Shown here piece after piece: positions 1 to 8,536 of a stretch of DNA of 51,020 nucleotides; the first letter of the stretch is position 1, and every line of letters begins with the position of its first letter. This stretch comes from Candidatus Gastranaerophilales bacterium (lineage in GTDB: Bacteria > Cyanobacteriota > Vampirovibrionia > Gastranaerophilales > Gastranaerophilaceae), in the NCBI GenBank assembly GCA_944322755.1, contig CALUPY010000019.1:1-51020 (forward strand), given 5' to 3'. The position numbers were made by a program, and so were the translations under genes. Under the pieces are notes generated by a model. It was not told the DNA's origin and did no database searches. It saw only the letters and a program-made list of their open reading frames with translations.

Positions 1-35
1 TGAATTGAACTTTAGTTTGAACTTTTTTATACTTT
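1..35 (+). promoter_or_regulatory. Promoter inside a 35-bp dispersed repeat (left copy)
   Basis: A -35 box TTGAAC (5-10) and a -10 box TATACT (28-33) are separated by exactly 17 nt, a good sigma-70 promoter reading rightward. A second TTGAAC (17-22) makes a direct repeat inside the spacer. The same 35 bases occur in reverse complement at 50853-50887. The predicted transcript starts near 40 and meets the strong terminator at 63-94, so the product would be a very short RNA. The window cuts the left side of the repeat. Confidence 0.55.
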
Positions 36-62
36 GGTTGGAAAAATTTTTTCAGGCAAAAT

Positions 63-94
63 AAAAGGACTCGCACATTGTGCGAGTCCTTTTT
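63..94. terminator. Strong bidirectional Rho-independent terminator
   Basis: A 10-bp GC-rich stem (67-76 with 80-89) has a 3-nt loop and is flanked by four A on the left and five T on the right. It works in principle on both strands. On the minus strand it would end transcripts leaving aroF or the structured region at 100-268. On the plus strand it would end the short transcript from the promoter at 5-33. Confidence 0.85.
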
Positions 95-99
95 ATGAA

Positions 100-268
100 T
101 ATAATCTAGTGTCGCAGTTTATGCCGGCTGTCTTGAAATCAGACGTTCGCCAAAAGCGTGGTTTTGGCTCACATGAACACTCGATTTTGCCTCACACGGT
201 CAGCCGTCTGATTTTGCTCAACAGAGTTTTATTACGAATTTTTTTTGACAAACTTAAGGAATCTTGAA
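100..268 (-). ncRNA. Structured region downstream of aroF; possible small RNA or 3' UTR structure
   Basis: No convincing gene is seen here. Two nested inverted repeats are visible: ATCAGACG (138-145) pairs perfectly with CGTCTGAT (205-212), and inside it GCCAAAA (149-155) pairs with TTTTGGC (162-168). On the minus strand the region lies between the aroF stop and the strong terminator at 63-94, so it would be the 3' end of that transcript or an independent small RNA. I do not recognise a known RNA family. Confidence 0.25.
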
Positions 269-1309
269 TCAGTCTTTGAGTTGCTGATTGTCGTAATCAA
301 TACGTCCGATAAGTTTATTAATGCGTTTTTGCATATCTTTAAACTGCGGTATACTCAGGCTTTGCGCACCGTCTGATGATGCGTTTTCCGGATCATGATG
401 AACTTCAATCATTAAACCGTTTGCACCGGCAACCAGTGCGGCTTTAGCCATGGGTTCTATCAGGTATCTTCTTCCTGTGCCGTGGCTCGGATCTGCAATA
501 ATAGGCAGATGTGAATATTTTTTGATAATCGGAATTGCTGCAAGGTCAAGAGTGTTTCTTGTAAATGTCGAATCAAAGCTTTTGATTCCGCGTTCACAAA
601 GAATAACCTTTTCATTGCCGTTGCACATAATATGCTCCGCAGCAAGCAAAAATTCTCTTATACTTGCTGCGCCGCCACGCTTCAAAAGAACAGGCTTTCC
701 ACATTTCCCAACTGCTTTTAACAGCTTAAAATTCTGCATGTTTCTTGCGCCAATTTGTACAACGTCTGCATAATCCTCAACCATCGGTACATCAGCTGTG
801 TCCATAACCTCTGTAACTACAAGCAATCCTGTCTTCTCTCGGGCTATTGCAAGATATTCCAGAGCTTTTTCCTCAAGTCCCTGAAATTCGTATGGTGAAG
901 TACGGGGTTTGAAAGCGCCGCCTCTTAAAAATTGACAGCCCATTTCTCTGGCAGCTACCGCAACTCTCAATAGTCCGTTAAAATCTTTTTCTACAGAACA
1001 GGGACCAACCATCATAACAGGTCTTTCCAGTCCGCCGATTTTTACACCATTTGGAAATTCTATTACTGTATCTTCTTCTTTTCCTTCTCTGGAGGCGAGT
1101 TTGTATGGCTCCTGTATCAGCTTTACACTTCTTACCCCTTCAAATGAGGCAATAGAAGCAGGGTCGACCAGCCTTTTATCGCCGATAGCCGCGATAACTG
1201 TCATTACGTCACCGTGGTTCAAAACTATTTTAAATCCCTTTTTCTCAAGGTTGTTTTTTACTACATCAATTTCTTCTTTTGTTGCTTTGGGTTCCATTAC
1301 TATAATCAT
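269..1309 (-). CDS. aroF: 3-deoxy-7-phosphoheptulonate (DAHP) synthase, AroF/AroG-II (type I beta) form
   Basis: This enzyme condenses phosphoenolpyruvate with erythrose 4-phosphate, the first step of the shikimate pathway, in the cytoplasm. The 346-aa protein has a small N-terminal ferredoxin-like regulatory domain (about residues 1-70) followed by the KdsA-like TIM barrel. Diagnostic motifs are GPCSVE (102-107), RGGAFKPRTSPY, GARNMQN, DPSHGTGRR and the C-terminal EVHHDPENASSDG, which include the PEP and metal ligands. Length and layout match the type I beta family. AAGG lies about 11 nt upstream of the chosen ATG; a second ATG four codons later is possible. It starts 15 nt after the nucleotidyltransferase gene stop, so the two probably form one minus-strand operon. 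The family assignment is secure. Confidence 0.95.
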   Translation of the reverse strand: MIIVMEPKATKEEIDVVKNNLEKKGFKIVLNHGDVMTVIAAIGDKRLVDPASIASFEGVRSVKLIQEPYKLASREGKEEDTVIEFPNGVKIGGLERPVMMVGPCSVEKDFNGLLRVAVAAREMGCQFLRGGAFKPRTSPYEFQGLEEKALEYLAIAREKTGLLVVTEVMDTADVPMVEDYADVVQIGARNMQNFKLLKAVGKCGKPVLLKRGGAASIREFLLAAEHIMCNGNEKVILCERGIKSFDSTFTRNTLDLAAIPIIKKYSHLPIIADPSHGTGRRYLIEPMAKAALVAGANGLMIEVHHDPENASSDGAQSLSIPQFKDMQKRINKLIGRIDYDNQQLKD

Positions 1310-1324
1310 GTTTCGGTTTTCCTT

Positions 1325-2341
1325 CTATACCAGTGCTTTTTCCTTCTTCTCTATAATTCTGTCTGAGCCTACTATTTCATTTTTAAGTGACATTTCAACA
1401 ATTGTATTATTGGCGACCACAACGTTCTCAAGGGTTATTCCCTCTGCAATTTCGACACCATCCCAGAGAATAACATTTCTCAGAATGGCATTTTCGCCTA
1501 TTTTACAGTTGCTGCCTATTATACAGGCATCATATATTTTTACGTTTTCAGGCAATATTGTATTTTCGCCTACTACGTATTTTGCATTATATTTGTTAAT
1601 AATATCCACTCCTGATACCATGACTTTTCTCATTAAAGCGTCTTTATTAGACTGAAGATACTGTGAGAGTGTACCGATATCAGACCAGTAATTGTAAATC
1701 TTATACGTATTTATTTCTTCACCAGCCTCAAGCAGTGATGGAAATACGTTTTTTGCAAAATCGTATTTTGTATTTTCGGGTATATAATCAAAAATTCTTT
1801 TATTGAAAACATAAATACCTGTATTTATACAGTTGCTTTTAGCTTCTGACACCGGAGGTTTTTCCTGAAATTCTGTTACATGAAAATCAGTATTAGCAAC
1901 AACAACCCCGTATTCGGAAACTTCTTCTATGTCGACAGGCATAACTGCCATCGTCGCTATACATCCGCTCTGCTCGTGTGCTGAAATAATTCTGCCCAAA
2001 TCCGCATCATGAAATCCGTCTGCACTAACAACAAGAAAATTTTCACAATCTTCAAAAAAATACTCGCACTTTTTTACCCCGCCAGCTGTGCCTGAAAGTT
2101 CGGTTTCATGTACAAATTCAATATCAACAGGACAGCTTTTTTTATAGCGCTCTTCTATCTTTTCAGCAAGATAGTATGTATTTGCGACAACTTTCTGTAT
2201 TCCGCAGTTTTTGAGTTTTTCAAGCAAAATATCCATGACCGGTCTGTTTAAAACAGGAACAAGCGGTTTCGGAACAGATTGCGTCAAAGGATCCAGTCTT
2301 GACCCGACTCCAGCTGCCATTACCATTGCTTTTTCAATCAT
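1325..2341 (-). CDS. Sugar-phosphate nucleotidyltransferase with C-terminal hexapeptide repeats (GDP-mannose pyrophosphorylase-like)
   Basis: The enzyme would transfer a nucleotide to a sugar 1-phosphate to make an NDP-sugar. The N-terminus carries the family signature, with an AAGVGSRLDPLT loop followed by PKPLVPV at residues about 9-30. A GTAGG-type segment and VSADGFHDAD (metal-binding region) follow near residue 110. The last 90 residues show isoleucine-patch hexapeptides (CIIGSNCKIGENAILRN, then VEIAEGITLENVVV), a left-handed beta helix. Length 338 aa fits mannose-1-phosphate guanylyltransferase-like proteins, but sugar and base cannot be read from sequence. GGGGAG precedes the ATG. It is the first gene of the operon with aroF. 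Confidence 0.85.
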   Translation of the reverse strand: MIEKAMVMAAGVGSRLDPLTQSVPKPLVPVLNRPVMDILLEKLKNCGIQKVVANTYYLAEKIEERYKKSCPVDIEFVHETELSGTAGGVKKCEYFFEDCENFLVVSADGFHDADLGRIISAHEQSGCIATMAVMPVDIEEVSEYGVVVANTDFHVTEFQEKPPVSEAKSNCINTGIYVFNKRIFDYIPENTKYDFAKNVFPSLLEAGEEINTYKIYNYWSDIGTLSQYLQSNKDALMRKVMVSGVDIINKYNAKYVVGENTILPENVKIYDACIIGSNCKIGENAILRNVILWDGVEIAEGITLENVVVANNTIVEMSLKNEIVGSDRIIEKKEKALV

Positions 2342-2409
2342 CAGAACTCTCCCCAGTTGAGCGTCTTTTTTTTATTAAATTTTAATATAAATTTTAGCTA
2401 TTTTCAATA

Positions 2410-2438
2410 TTGTAAAAAAGTTGGACTATACATATAAT
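2410..2438 (+). promoter_or_regulatory. Promoter with leaderless geometry for the YkgJ gene
   Basis: TTGTAA (2410-2415) and a perfect TATAAT (2433-2438) are 17 nt apart. The expected start point, 7 nt after the -10 box, is base 2445, which is the A of the ATG. There is no Shine-Dalgarno sequence. This predicts a leaderless mRNA. Confidence 0.65.
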
Positions 2439-2444
2439 ATAGTT

Positions 2445-3050
2445 ATGGATATTAGTATATCACATAATTCTGGTCACGAGGATTTTTCAATACAGGATGA
2501 ATTTCCGCAGCATTTATGCAAAATGTGCGGTAAATGTTGCAAAGCAATAACTACGCCTTATACTTATGAAGAACTTGTACAGCTTGCGAAAGAAGGGCAG
2601 GAAGAGGCTAAAGTTTTTGTCGAAGTCTTTAAACGCTATCCGTCTGTTGAAGCAGCCCGTGCAGCTGTTCCTGATCATGTAGATAACATTATTGAAATAT
2701 TAAAAAAGAAAGAAGACTTTGATTTATCAAAAATAACTTTTTACTATTGCCCACATTTGACAGAACAAAATACATGTGCAATTCACCCTACAAGACCTGA
2801 CTGTTGCAGGCGTGCCCCAAGAAACGGCTGGTCCATTTTTCCACCAGGTTGCGGGTTTAAGGGTTGGCAGTTTATGCAAAAAGAACGAGTAAAGGAAACT
2901 GTAAGAAAACTTAAAGAATATATGCTTGAACTTGATTTGCTTCCGCCTGATTATGTTATCCCGACCAGAAATGTTACCGCCTCAGAGCTGAAAAAAATTA
3001 TAGAAGACAGAATAAAACCCTGGGAAAAATACGGCGCTGATTTATGGTAA
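2445..3050 (+). CDS. YkgJ-family cysteine cluster protein (paralogue 1)
   Basis: The family is a small cytoplasmic Cys-rich domain thought to bind zinc or an iron-sulfur cluster; its biochemical role is not established. The 201-aa protein shows the characteristic layout: an N-terminal CKMCGKCCK, then YYCPH, then TCAIHPTRPDCCRRAP and a final PPGCGFK. I start at the ATG at 2445 because a strong promoter places the transcript start exactly there; a TTG eight codons upstream lies inside that promoter. It is monocistronic, divergent from the nucleotidyltransferase gene. A second copy of the family lies at 6253. Confidence 0.85.
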   Translation: MDISISHNSGHEDFSIQDEFPQHLCKMCGKCCKAITTPYTYEELVQLAKEGQEEAKVFVEVFKRYPSVEAARAAVPDHVDNIIEILKKKEDFDLSKITFYYCPHLTEQNTCAIHPTRPDCCRRAPRNGWSIFPPGCGFKGWQFMQKERVKETVRKLKEYMLELDLLPPDYVIPTRNVTASELKKIIEDRIKPWEKYGADLW

Positions 3051-3149
3051 TTAGCTACATTTGAATTGTCCGCAAATTTCATACATTTGTTCATTGCACT
3101 AATTACATTTTAAGTATTTAATTAATACAAATAGAAAAAGTATTACCCT

Positions 3150-4421
3150 ATGTTAAAAAAGACCGCATATTTACTTATAATTTTTATTTTAAGCTTTATT
3201 CTGTTTAACTACCTGTCAACACAATCTACGCAGGAAAATCAGGATACTTTATCAAATGCATCCTTTTTAATTAACAAACAGTCAACTGATCCCAAACGTT
3301 TGTTTTTAAAAACGTGGCGTATTGTAAAAAGCAAATACTATGATCCCACTATGAATAATCAGGATTGGTCCAGATGGAACAAACGCTATGTCGACAGAAT
3401 AAAAACACAGGATGATGCAAATGTTGCAATAGACACAATGATTGCAAGCCTAAATGACCCATATACCCAGTTTTTAGACAAAGAAGAATACAAAGAACAA
3501 ACAACAAGCATTGATGCAAAAATTACCGGTATAGGCGTAAATATAATATCTCTTGACGGTAATGTGCTTATCGTCAGTGTCGTCGAAGACACTCCCGCTG
3601 AAGAAAACGGATTAAAAGCTGGAGATATTATTTTAAGCGTGAACGGTAAAGAAGTCAGAGGAAAAACAGTCAGCGATGTAGCTGCCCTTATCCGTGGCAA
3701 AGAAGGCGATTCTGTCAAAATTGAACTTCTCCGGGATAAAACTAAACTGACAAAAAATATTACAAGACGAGAAATAAAAATAAAAAGTGTAAAAACAAAA
3801 ATTCTTGACAAAACTATTGGCTATGTTCAAATTAGTAGTTTTATCAGCGGTGATGTTACTAAAGAATTTATTGAAGCTCTTACCAAAATCCAGAACTGCG
3901 ACGGTTTAATTTTGGATTTGAGGGGCAACACTGGCGGTCTTATGCCTAATGCAGTATTTATTGCAGATATGTTTTTAACAGAAGGACACATCGTTAGTAT
4001 TGTCGACAGAAACAAGCAGCGCTCTGATATAGATGCACAGAAAAAGCCGTATTCAATTAACAAACCTGTTGTAATACTTGTTGACCAGGCTTCTGCAAGT
4101 GCATCAGAAATTCTCGGTGCAGCGCTGAAAGAAAACAGAAAAGCTATACTTGTCGGAGAACGTACTTTTGGTAAAGCAATGATACAAAGAATAATTCCGC
4201 TTCCAAATGAAACAGGATTAAATCTCACCATAGCAAAATATCTTACCCCCAAAGGTCATGATTTAAATAAGAACGGAATAACTCCGGATTACATCGTCTC
4301 ATATACGGAGCAGGATTTCTTAAAAAACAAAGATCCACAGCTTGATAAAGCGAAAGACATACTAAAAAATTTAATAAAAACAAAACAACAAAATCATCAT
4401 GAATTGGCGAGGCTTAAATAA
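3150..4421 (+). CDS. ctpA: S41-family C-terminal processing peptidase (CtpA/Prc-type)
   Basis: A serine protease that trims C-termini of envelope proteins. The 423-aa protein has an N-terminal hydrophobic segment (about 5-24) that acts as signal or anchor, a PDZ domain (about 115-200, with a TGIGVNI start and GLKAGDIILSVNG) and the S41 catalytic domain. The catalytic serine is probably S317 in SASASE and the lysine K342 in FGKAMIQ. Their spacing of 25 residues equals that of E. coli Prc. The conserved ILDLRGNTGG is present. No clear Shine-Dalgarno precedes the ATG. It sits between the YkgJ gene and the coiled-coil gene and is probably transcribed alone. Confidence 0.92.
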   Translation: MLKKTAYLLIIFILSFILFNYLSTQSTQENQDTLSNASFLINKQSTDPKRLFLKTWRIVKSKYYDPTMNNQDWSRWNKRYVDRIKTQDDANVAIDTMIASLNDPYTQFLDKEEYKEQTTSIDAKITGIGVNIISLDGNVLIVSVVEDTPAEENGLKAGDIILSVNGKEVRGKTVSDVAALIRGKEGDSVKIELLRDKTKLTKNITRREIKIKSVKTKILDKTIGYVQISSFISGDVTKEFIEALTKIQNCDGLILDLRGNTGGLMPNAVFIADMFLTEGHIVSIVDRNKQRSDIDAQKKPYSINKPVVILVDQASASASEILGAALKENRKAILVGERTFGKAMIQRIIPLPNETGLNLTIAKYLTPKGHDLNKNGITPDYIVSYTEQDFLKNKDPQLDKAKDILKNLIKTKQQNHHELARLK

Positions 4422-4528
4422 TAATTGTAAACGCATGTAACAATTTTATATATTTTTGATATATTTTGTCAATATTTTGTCCTTTATTCTCTTTATTTTA
4501 GTAAGAGAGATATTGCAGGAGAGAAAAA

Positions 4529-5695
4529 ATGGGCAATGATATTGCAAAAGTAAGACAAACACAAACAACTGTAGTCACAGACACCAAAAGCGTACAATCG
4601 ACAAAGCCCGCTGAAGAATCTGCAAATGATATTAAAATATATGGTCAAAAGGATGACAAGACTACAGTAAATCAAAATCAGGACACCGTAGAAATAGAAT
4701 CTCCTGCCTCTGATAGCAATTCTGATGTAGATATAGACGCTCCTGACAGCAGCACTGACCAGAAAGAAAAAGAACGCATTGCAAAAGATAATATTAATAC
4801 GGCAAAAAATTCATATGACTCGACCCAAAAAGAGACACAAAATGCGCAAACAGCAATGGACAAAGCCCTAACTGACAAAGACAAGGCTGATGTTGCTGTA
4901 CATAAGGCAAAAAATGAGGTTATTCAGGCAAAAAAAGATGTGAACACTTCAGAACAGTCAGTTAAAAATGCAACAAAGAATCGTGACAGTTTAAAAAGCA
5001 GCCTCAACGAGCTTAAAGCACAGTATGATTCAGCTCCTGAAGAACAGAAAGTATCAATTGCTACACAAATTTCTAAAAAGACCTCCGAGCTTGCAAAGGC
5101 AGAAAGTGAATTAAAAGAGGCTGAAAATGCCTTAACAAAAGCAAAAGAATCTCTTGAGACAGCTGAAACTAATCAGGAAAATGCTGAGTTGAGTTATGAA
5201 GAAGCTTCTAACAACTGTAAGATTGCAGAAAAAGAGTTAAAAATTGCAGAAAAAAATGAGAAATCTGCAAAATCAACTTATACACAGGCTAAAGAAAAAT
5301 ACGAACAGATAAAAGCAGAAAACAAACCAAATTCATCACAAAATACATCAAATTCTTCAGAAAACGGTTCAAAAACTCCGGAAAAGAAGAGTTTTTGGAG
5401 TTCTTTAACTAGTACATTAGGTTCTGCAACAGATGCAATGAATTCAGTTAATCAGCTGACCGGCTCGATAAATCAGTTTAAAATGCTTAAAGCCAGCTCA
5501 AGTATGGCAACAAACCCGTATTTTCAAAACAGCACAATGAATCCGTATACAAGCGCATTAGTTGGTTACACATTGGCTGATACCGGAAATTATATTAACA
5601 ATATGAATATGAATCAGAATTTCTTCTCAATGGGCGGTTATAATCAATACAACTCCACACAGTTAAGATTTACAAATCCGCAGTATTTCGGATAA
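4529..5695 (+). CDS. Long coiled-coil protein with Asn/Met/Tyr-rich C-terminus, function unknown
   Basis: I do not recognise the family. The 388-aa protein has no signal peptide. Residues about 1-85 are polar and disordered-looking, rich in T, D, S and Q. Residues about 88-265 form a long Ala/Lys/Glu heptad-rich coiled coil. A Ser/Asn-rich linker follows, and the last 80 residues are a low-complexity Asn, Met, Tyr and Gln-rich tail. The GGAGAG ribosome-binding site is close to the ATG. The architecture suggests a structural or scaffold protein, perhaps exported without a cleaved signal, but this is inference. Confidence 0.75.
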   Translation: MGNDIAKVRQTQTTVVTDTKSVQSTKPAEESANDIKIYGQKDDKTTVNQNQDTVEIESPASDSNSDVDIDAPDSSTDQKEKERIAKDNINTAKNSYDSTQKETQNAQTAMDKALTDKDKADVAVHKAKNEVIQAKKDVNTSEQSVKNATKNRDSLKSSLNELKAQYDSAPEEQKVSIATQISKKTSELAKAESELKEAENALTKAKESLETAETNQENAELSYEEASNNCKIAEKELKIAEKNEKSAKSTYTQAKEKYEQIKAENKPNSSQNTSNSSENGSKTPEKKSFWSSLTSTLGSATDAMNSVNQLTGSINQFKMLKASSSMATNPYFQNSTMNPYTSALVGYTLADTGNYINNMNMNQNFFSMGGYNQYNSTQLRFTNPQYFG

Positions 5696-5700
5696 GATGA

Positions 5701-6159
5701 TTACTCTTCTTTAACGCACTTCCATGTATTAAAGTATTCTGTTGCATCATCGAATTTGTTATGAGAATAGTGGGTTCTCTGGCCTTTTTTCAACGAGCAG
5801 GAATAATAGCCCTTGCCGTCAGAACGAACCACCATTGTGCATTCCTGATTTTCTGCAGTGCACCTGTAGTGTTCATATTCAAAAAACTCGCATTTGCCGT
5901 CTCTTATTCTGTTAATAAGCTCTTTTTTATCAAGGCTGCAGCCAACTCCTCCGTATGCACCACCGCCGAATTTGTCTCTTGCAACAGCGCAGGGCTCAAT
6001 TTTTGATTTAAAAACTTCTTTATATGTATCGTCCGGGCATTCGTATTTTCCATATCCGTCCGGATTTACTTCTGCAAAAATTTCTTCAATTTCGTTTGCG
6101 AAAACCGGCAGAAGCTGGAATCCCAAAACCAATAACACTGCAGCAGCGAGCTTCTTCAT
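5701..6159 (-). CDS. Secreted cysteine-rich small protein, function unknown
   Basis: The 152-aa product starts with a clear Sec signal peptide (MKKLAAAVLLVLGFQLLPVF, then cleavage near ANE). The mature part carries eight or more cysteines (YECP, EPCA, GCSL, KCEF, RCTA, ECTM, SCSL, WKCV), which suggests a disulfide-stabilised periplasmic or secreted domain. The start is chosen at the ATG preceded by GAGGAA six nt upstream; a longer in-frame start eight codons earlier would spoil the signal peptide. It is convergent with the coiled-coil gene, with stop codons 5 nt apart. Confidence 0.75.
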   Translation of the reverse strand: MKKLAAAVLLVLGFQLLPVFANEIEEIFAEVNPDGYGKYECPDDTYKEVFKSKIEPCAVARDKFGGGAYGGVGCSLDKKELINRIRDGKCEFFEYEHYRCTAENQECTMVVRSDGKGYYSCSLKKGQRTHYSHNKFDDATEYFNTWKCVKEE

Positions 6160-6252
6160 CTTTAATTCCTCATAATAAAACACTACCAGATTCTATCATA
6201 TTTTTTCGTATGCGTAAACCGGTTTATGCTATAGTGTATCAGGGAGATAGAA

Positions 6253-6978
6253 ATGGAAGATTTGCAAAAAGATTTAAATAAAACAAAAGAAGTTTACAGA
6301 GCTGTATTCGCACAGGCAAAAGAAGCAATAGACAAAAAACTTGATATTTTAAAAAAATCTTTTTTATGCAGCGGATGTCTTGAAAACTGCGCAATAGACT
6401 TTAATAATGCAGCGCTTTTTAAATCTTATCCCGGGAACTGTACATTTCGAATGTGGCAAAAGCGTGCATTAGCAGAGCTCAAAGGCCAAATTTCAAAAGA
6501 TATTTATTTTAAAATTCAACAGATGAATCAAAAAAGAGAAAATTACAGCTGCTTAAAATGTTCTTCCTGCTGCAATATGGCAAGCTCTGAATTTACTTAC
6601 GAAGAGCTAAAAGAAAAGGCAAAAAACGGTGACAGGTTTGCCGGTGAATTTATTTCAATTTTCGTGCCATATGAAAACAACGAAATTCCCCGAAAGATTT
6701 ATCCTGAATATGTAAAACTTCTTGAGGAAAAATTTGACGGGGAAATACAGTTTTACCACTGCCCAAAACTAGGAGCAGACGGTCTGTGCAGCGATTATGA
6801 AAACAGACCCTCGATTTGCCGTTCTTTTCCTGAAAATCCGCTGGCAGCTCTCCCGCCCAAATGCGGTTTTAGACCGTGGAAAGATGAAGTTGAAATCACT
6901 GCTCTTTTGCTGCATGCAATGGTTGAAATTGTCGGTTTTTATACTCAAAAGCTCGAACAATTGACAGATAAACAGTAA
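6253..6978 (+). CDS. YkgJ-family cysteine cluster protein (paralogue 2, with extra N-terminal Cys domain)
   Basis: The C-terminal half repeats the YkgJ pattern seen at 2445: CLKCSSCCN, FYHCPK, LCSDYENRPSICRSFP and PPKCGFRPW. Unlike paralogue 1 it has an N-terminal extension of about 90 residues with its own cysteines (CSGCLENC and NCTF), possibly a second metal site. Length is 241 aa. GGGAGA precedes the ATG. It is followed after about 75 nt by the arginase-like gene on the same strand, so co-transcription is possible. Confidence 0.83.
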   Translation: MEDLQKDLNKTKEVYRAVFAQAKEAIDKKLDILKKSFLCSGCLENCAIDFNNAALFKSYPGNCTFRMWQKRALAELKGQISKDIYFKIQQMNQKRENYSCLKCSSCCNMASSEFTYEELKEKAKNGDRFAGEFISIFVPYENNEIPRKIYPEYVKLLEEKFDGEIQFYHCPKLGADGLCSDYENRPSICRSFPENPLAALPPKCGFRPWKDEVEITALLLHAMVEIVGFYTQKLEQLTDKQ

Positions 6979-7054
6979 TAATTTTTAATGTAACTATAGC
7001 TTTGGTGCCGAAGTTTTGCAGGATGTGCAAGTGTTTGCAAAAGAGGAAAAAACA

Positions 7055-7921
7055 ATGAATAATTCGAAAAAAATCAGATTAGTTTATCCGCAGTGGCAGG
7101 GCGGTAATATTTCCGAACTGATACCTGAATTGTCTTTTGAAGATGTCTCAAAAGGTTATATTCTCGGTGCACATCTCTTAAATTATCTTGCTCCCGAAAC
7201 AAAAGACAAAACTGTTATTATACCGGTTTCGGAAGAAATAAACAGAACGGAAGAAAACGGAATCCTCTGTTATGCTGATATTCTTAAGCAGACAAAAGAA
7301 GCTTTGCAAATTTTAAACAAAGAAAACCCGGACATAATCATAACACTGGGCGGTGAATGCTCGGTAAGCGTTGTGCCTTTTACTTATCTTGCACATAAAT
7401 ATAAAAATGATATTGCAATGATTTGGATAGATGCCCATCCTGACATAACGCTCCCTGATGACCAAACCTACAACGGCTATCACGCAATGGCTGTTGCTTC
7501 AATTATGGGAAAAGGCGATGAGAAGATAGTCTCGGAGCTTCCTGCAAAAATTGATGCGGACAAAATTCTATTTGTAGGTTTAAGAGATTGGGAGCGTGAG
7601 GAAATAAAAAAACGCCAGATTGAATACGGCATAAAACATTTATCCCCAAAAGATTCCGACAGTACAAAAATTCTGGACTGGCTGAAAAGCACGGACACAA
7701 ATCATGTTGTCATTCATTTTGACATGGATGTTTTGGATCCAGCAGAAATTATTGCAGCAGTCGGAGTCGTTCCGTCAGGAATGAAAATAAACGAAGTTAC
7801 GAAAATCATTAATGATATTTCAAAAGAATACGATGTTGTAGGACTTACCATTGCAGAACCAATGCCAAGAACTGCTATTAAAATAAGAAATATGTTATAC
7901 AATCTGCCCATAATAAAATAA
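7055..7921 (+). CDS. Arginase/agmatinase (ureohydrolase) family protein
   Basis: Family members hydrolyse guanidino compounds using a two-manganese centre. The 288-aa protein keeps the metal motifs DAHPD (D126, H128, D130) and HFDMDVLDP (D223, D225). However, the first motif is GGECS, with C102 where GGDHS enzymes have a metal-binding histidine. Substrate is therefore uncertain; arginase, agmatinase or formiminoglutamase are all possible. I choose the ATG preceded by GAGGA, not the upstream TTG. It leads a tight cluster with the acetyltransferase and nucleotidyltransferase genes (gaps of 38 and 13 nt). Confidence 0.85.
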   Translation: MNNSKKIRLVYPQWQGGNISELIPELSFEDVSKGYILGAHLLNYLAPETKDKTVIIPVSEEINRTEENGILCYADILKQTKEALQILNKENPDIIITLGGECSVSVVPFTYLAHKYKNDIAMIWIDAHPDITLPDDQTYNGYHAMAVASIMGKGDEKIVSELPAKIDADKILFVGLRDWEREEIKKRQIEYGIKHLSPKDSDSTKILDWLKSTDTNHVVIHFDMDVLDPAEIIAAVGVVPSGMKINEVTKIINDISKEYDVVGLTIAEPMPRTAIKIRNMLYNLPIIK

Positions 7922-7959
7922 CTGCTAAAAACAGTTTTATGCATAAAAAGGAGACTTTT

Positions 7960-8523
7960 GTGAACGAAAAAGAAAAAATGCAAAATGGATTATTATATGA
8001 CGCAAATTATGACAAAGAACTTGCAGAAGAAAGAATAAAATGTAAAAATCTCTGTTATGAATACAACGCACTTGCCCCCGGCGAGACTGAAAAAAGAAAA
8101 GAGTTGATAAAGAAAATTTTAGGTTCTGTCAGGGAAAATTTTTTAATAGAGCAGTCGTTTCAGTGTGATTACGGATATAACATAGAAATAGGCGAAAATT
8201 TTTATTCAAACCACAATCTTGTTATCCTTGATCCGGCAAAAGTTACTTTCGGGGATAATGTGTTTATCGGCCCCAACTGCGGCTTTTATACTGCTGAACA
8301 TCCTCTTGATGCAGAAACAAGGAACAAAGGGCTGGAGACTGCAAAACCTATAAAAGTCGGGAATAATGTCTGGTTTGGTGGAAATGTTGTTGTATTACCC
8401 GGTGTTACAATAGGGGACAACACTGTTATCGGAGCAGGAAGCGTAGTAACAAAAAACATCCCATCTAATGTCGTCGCAGCAGGGAATCCCTGCAAAGTAA
8501 TAAAACAGCTGGAGAATAATTGA
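7960..8523 (+). CDS. Hexapeptide-repeat O-acetyltransferase (maltose/galactoside acetyltransferase-like)
   Basis: It would transfer acetyl from acetyl-CoA to a hydroxyl, usually of a sugar. The 187-aa protein has the N-terminal Maa-type region (LYDANYDKEL, LCYEYN), then left-handed beta-helix hexapeptides (IEIGENFYSN, VTFGDNVFIG, IKVGNNVWFG, VTIGDNTVIG). It also has TAEHPLD, holding the likely catalytic histidine, and ends with the usual GNPCKVIK. I choose the GTG at 7960 because AAGGAG lies 6-7 nt upstream; an ATG six codons later is an alternative. It belongs to the 7055-9319 cluster. Confidence 0.85.
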   Translation: MNEKEKMQNGLLYDANYDKELAEERIKCKNLCYEYNALAPGETEKRKELIKKILGSVRENFLIEQSFQCDYGYNIEIGENFYSNHNLVILDPAKVTFGDNVFIGPNCGFYTAEHPLDAETRNKGLETAKPIKVGNNVWFGGNVVVLPGVTIGDNTVIGAGSVVTKNIPSNVVAAGNPCKVIKQLENN

Positions 8524-8536
8524 CGGAGAAAATTTT

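Noticed and set aside
34-267. 77-codon plus-strand frame at the left edge
   Set aside because: It runs through a strong terminator hairpin and the structured region, has no ribosome-binding site and has an unprotein-like composition.
2421-2444. TTG start eight codons upstream for the first YkgJ gene
   Set aside because: This segment overlaps the -10 box of a strong promoter, so it would not be in the mRNA.
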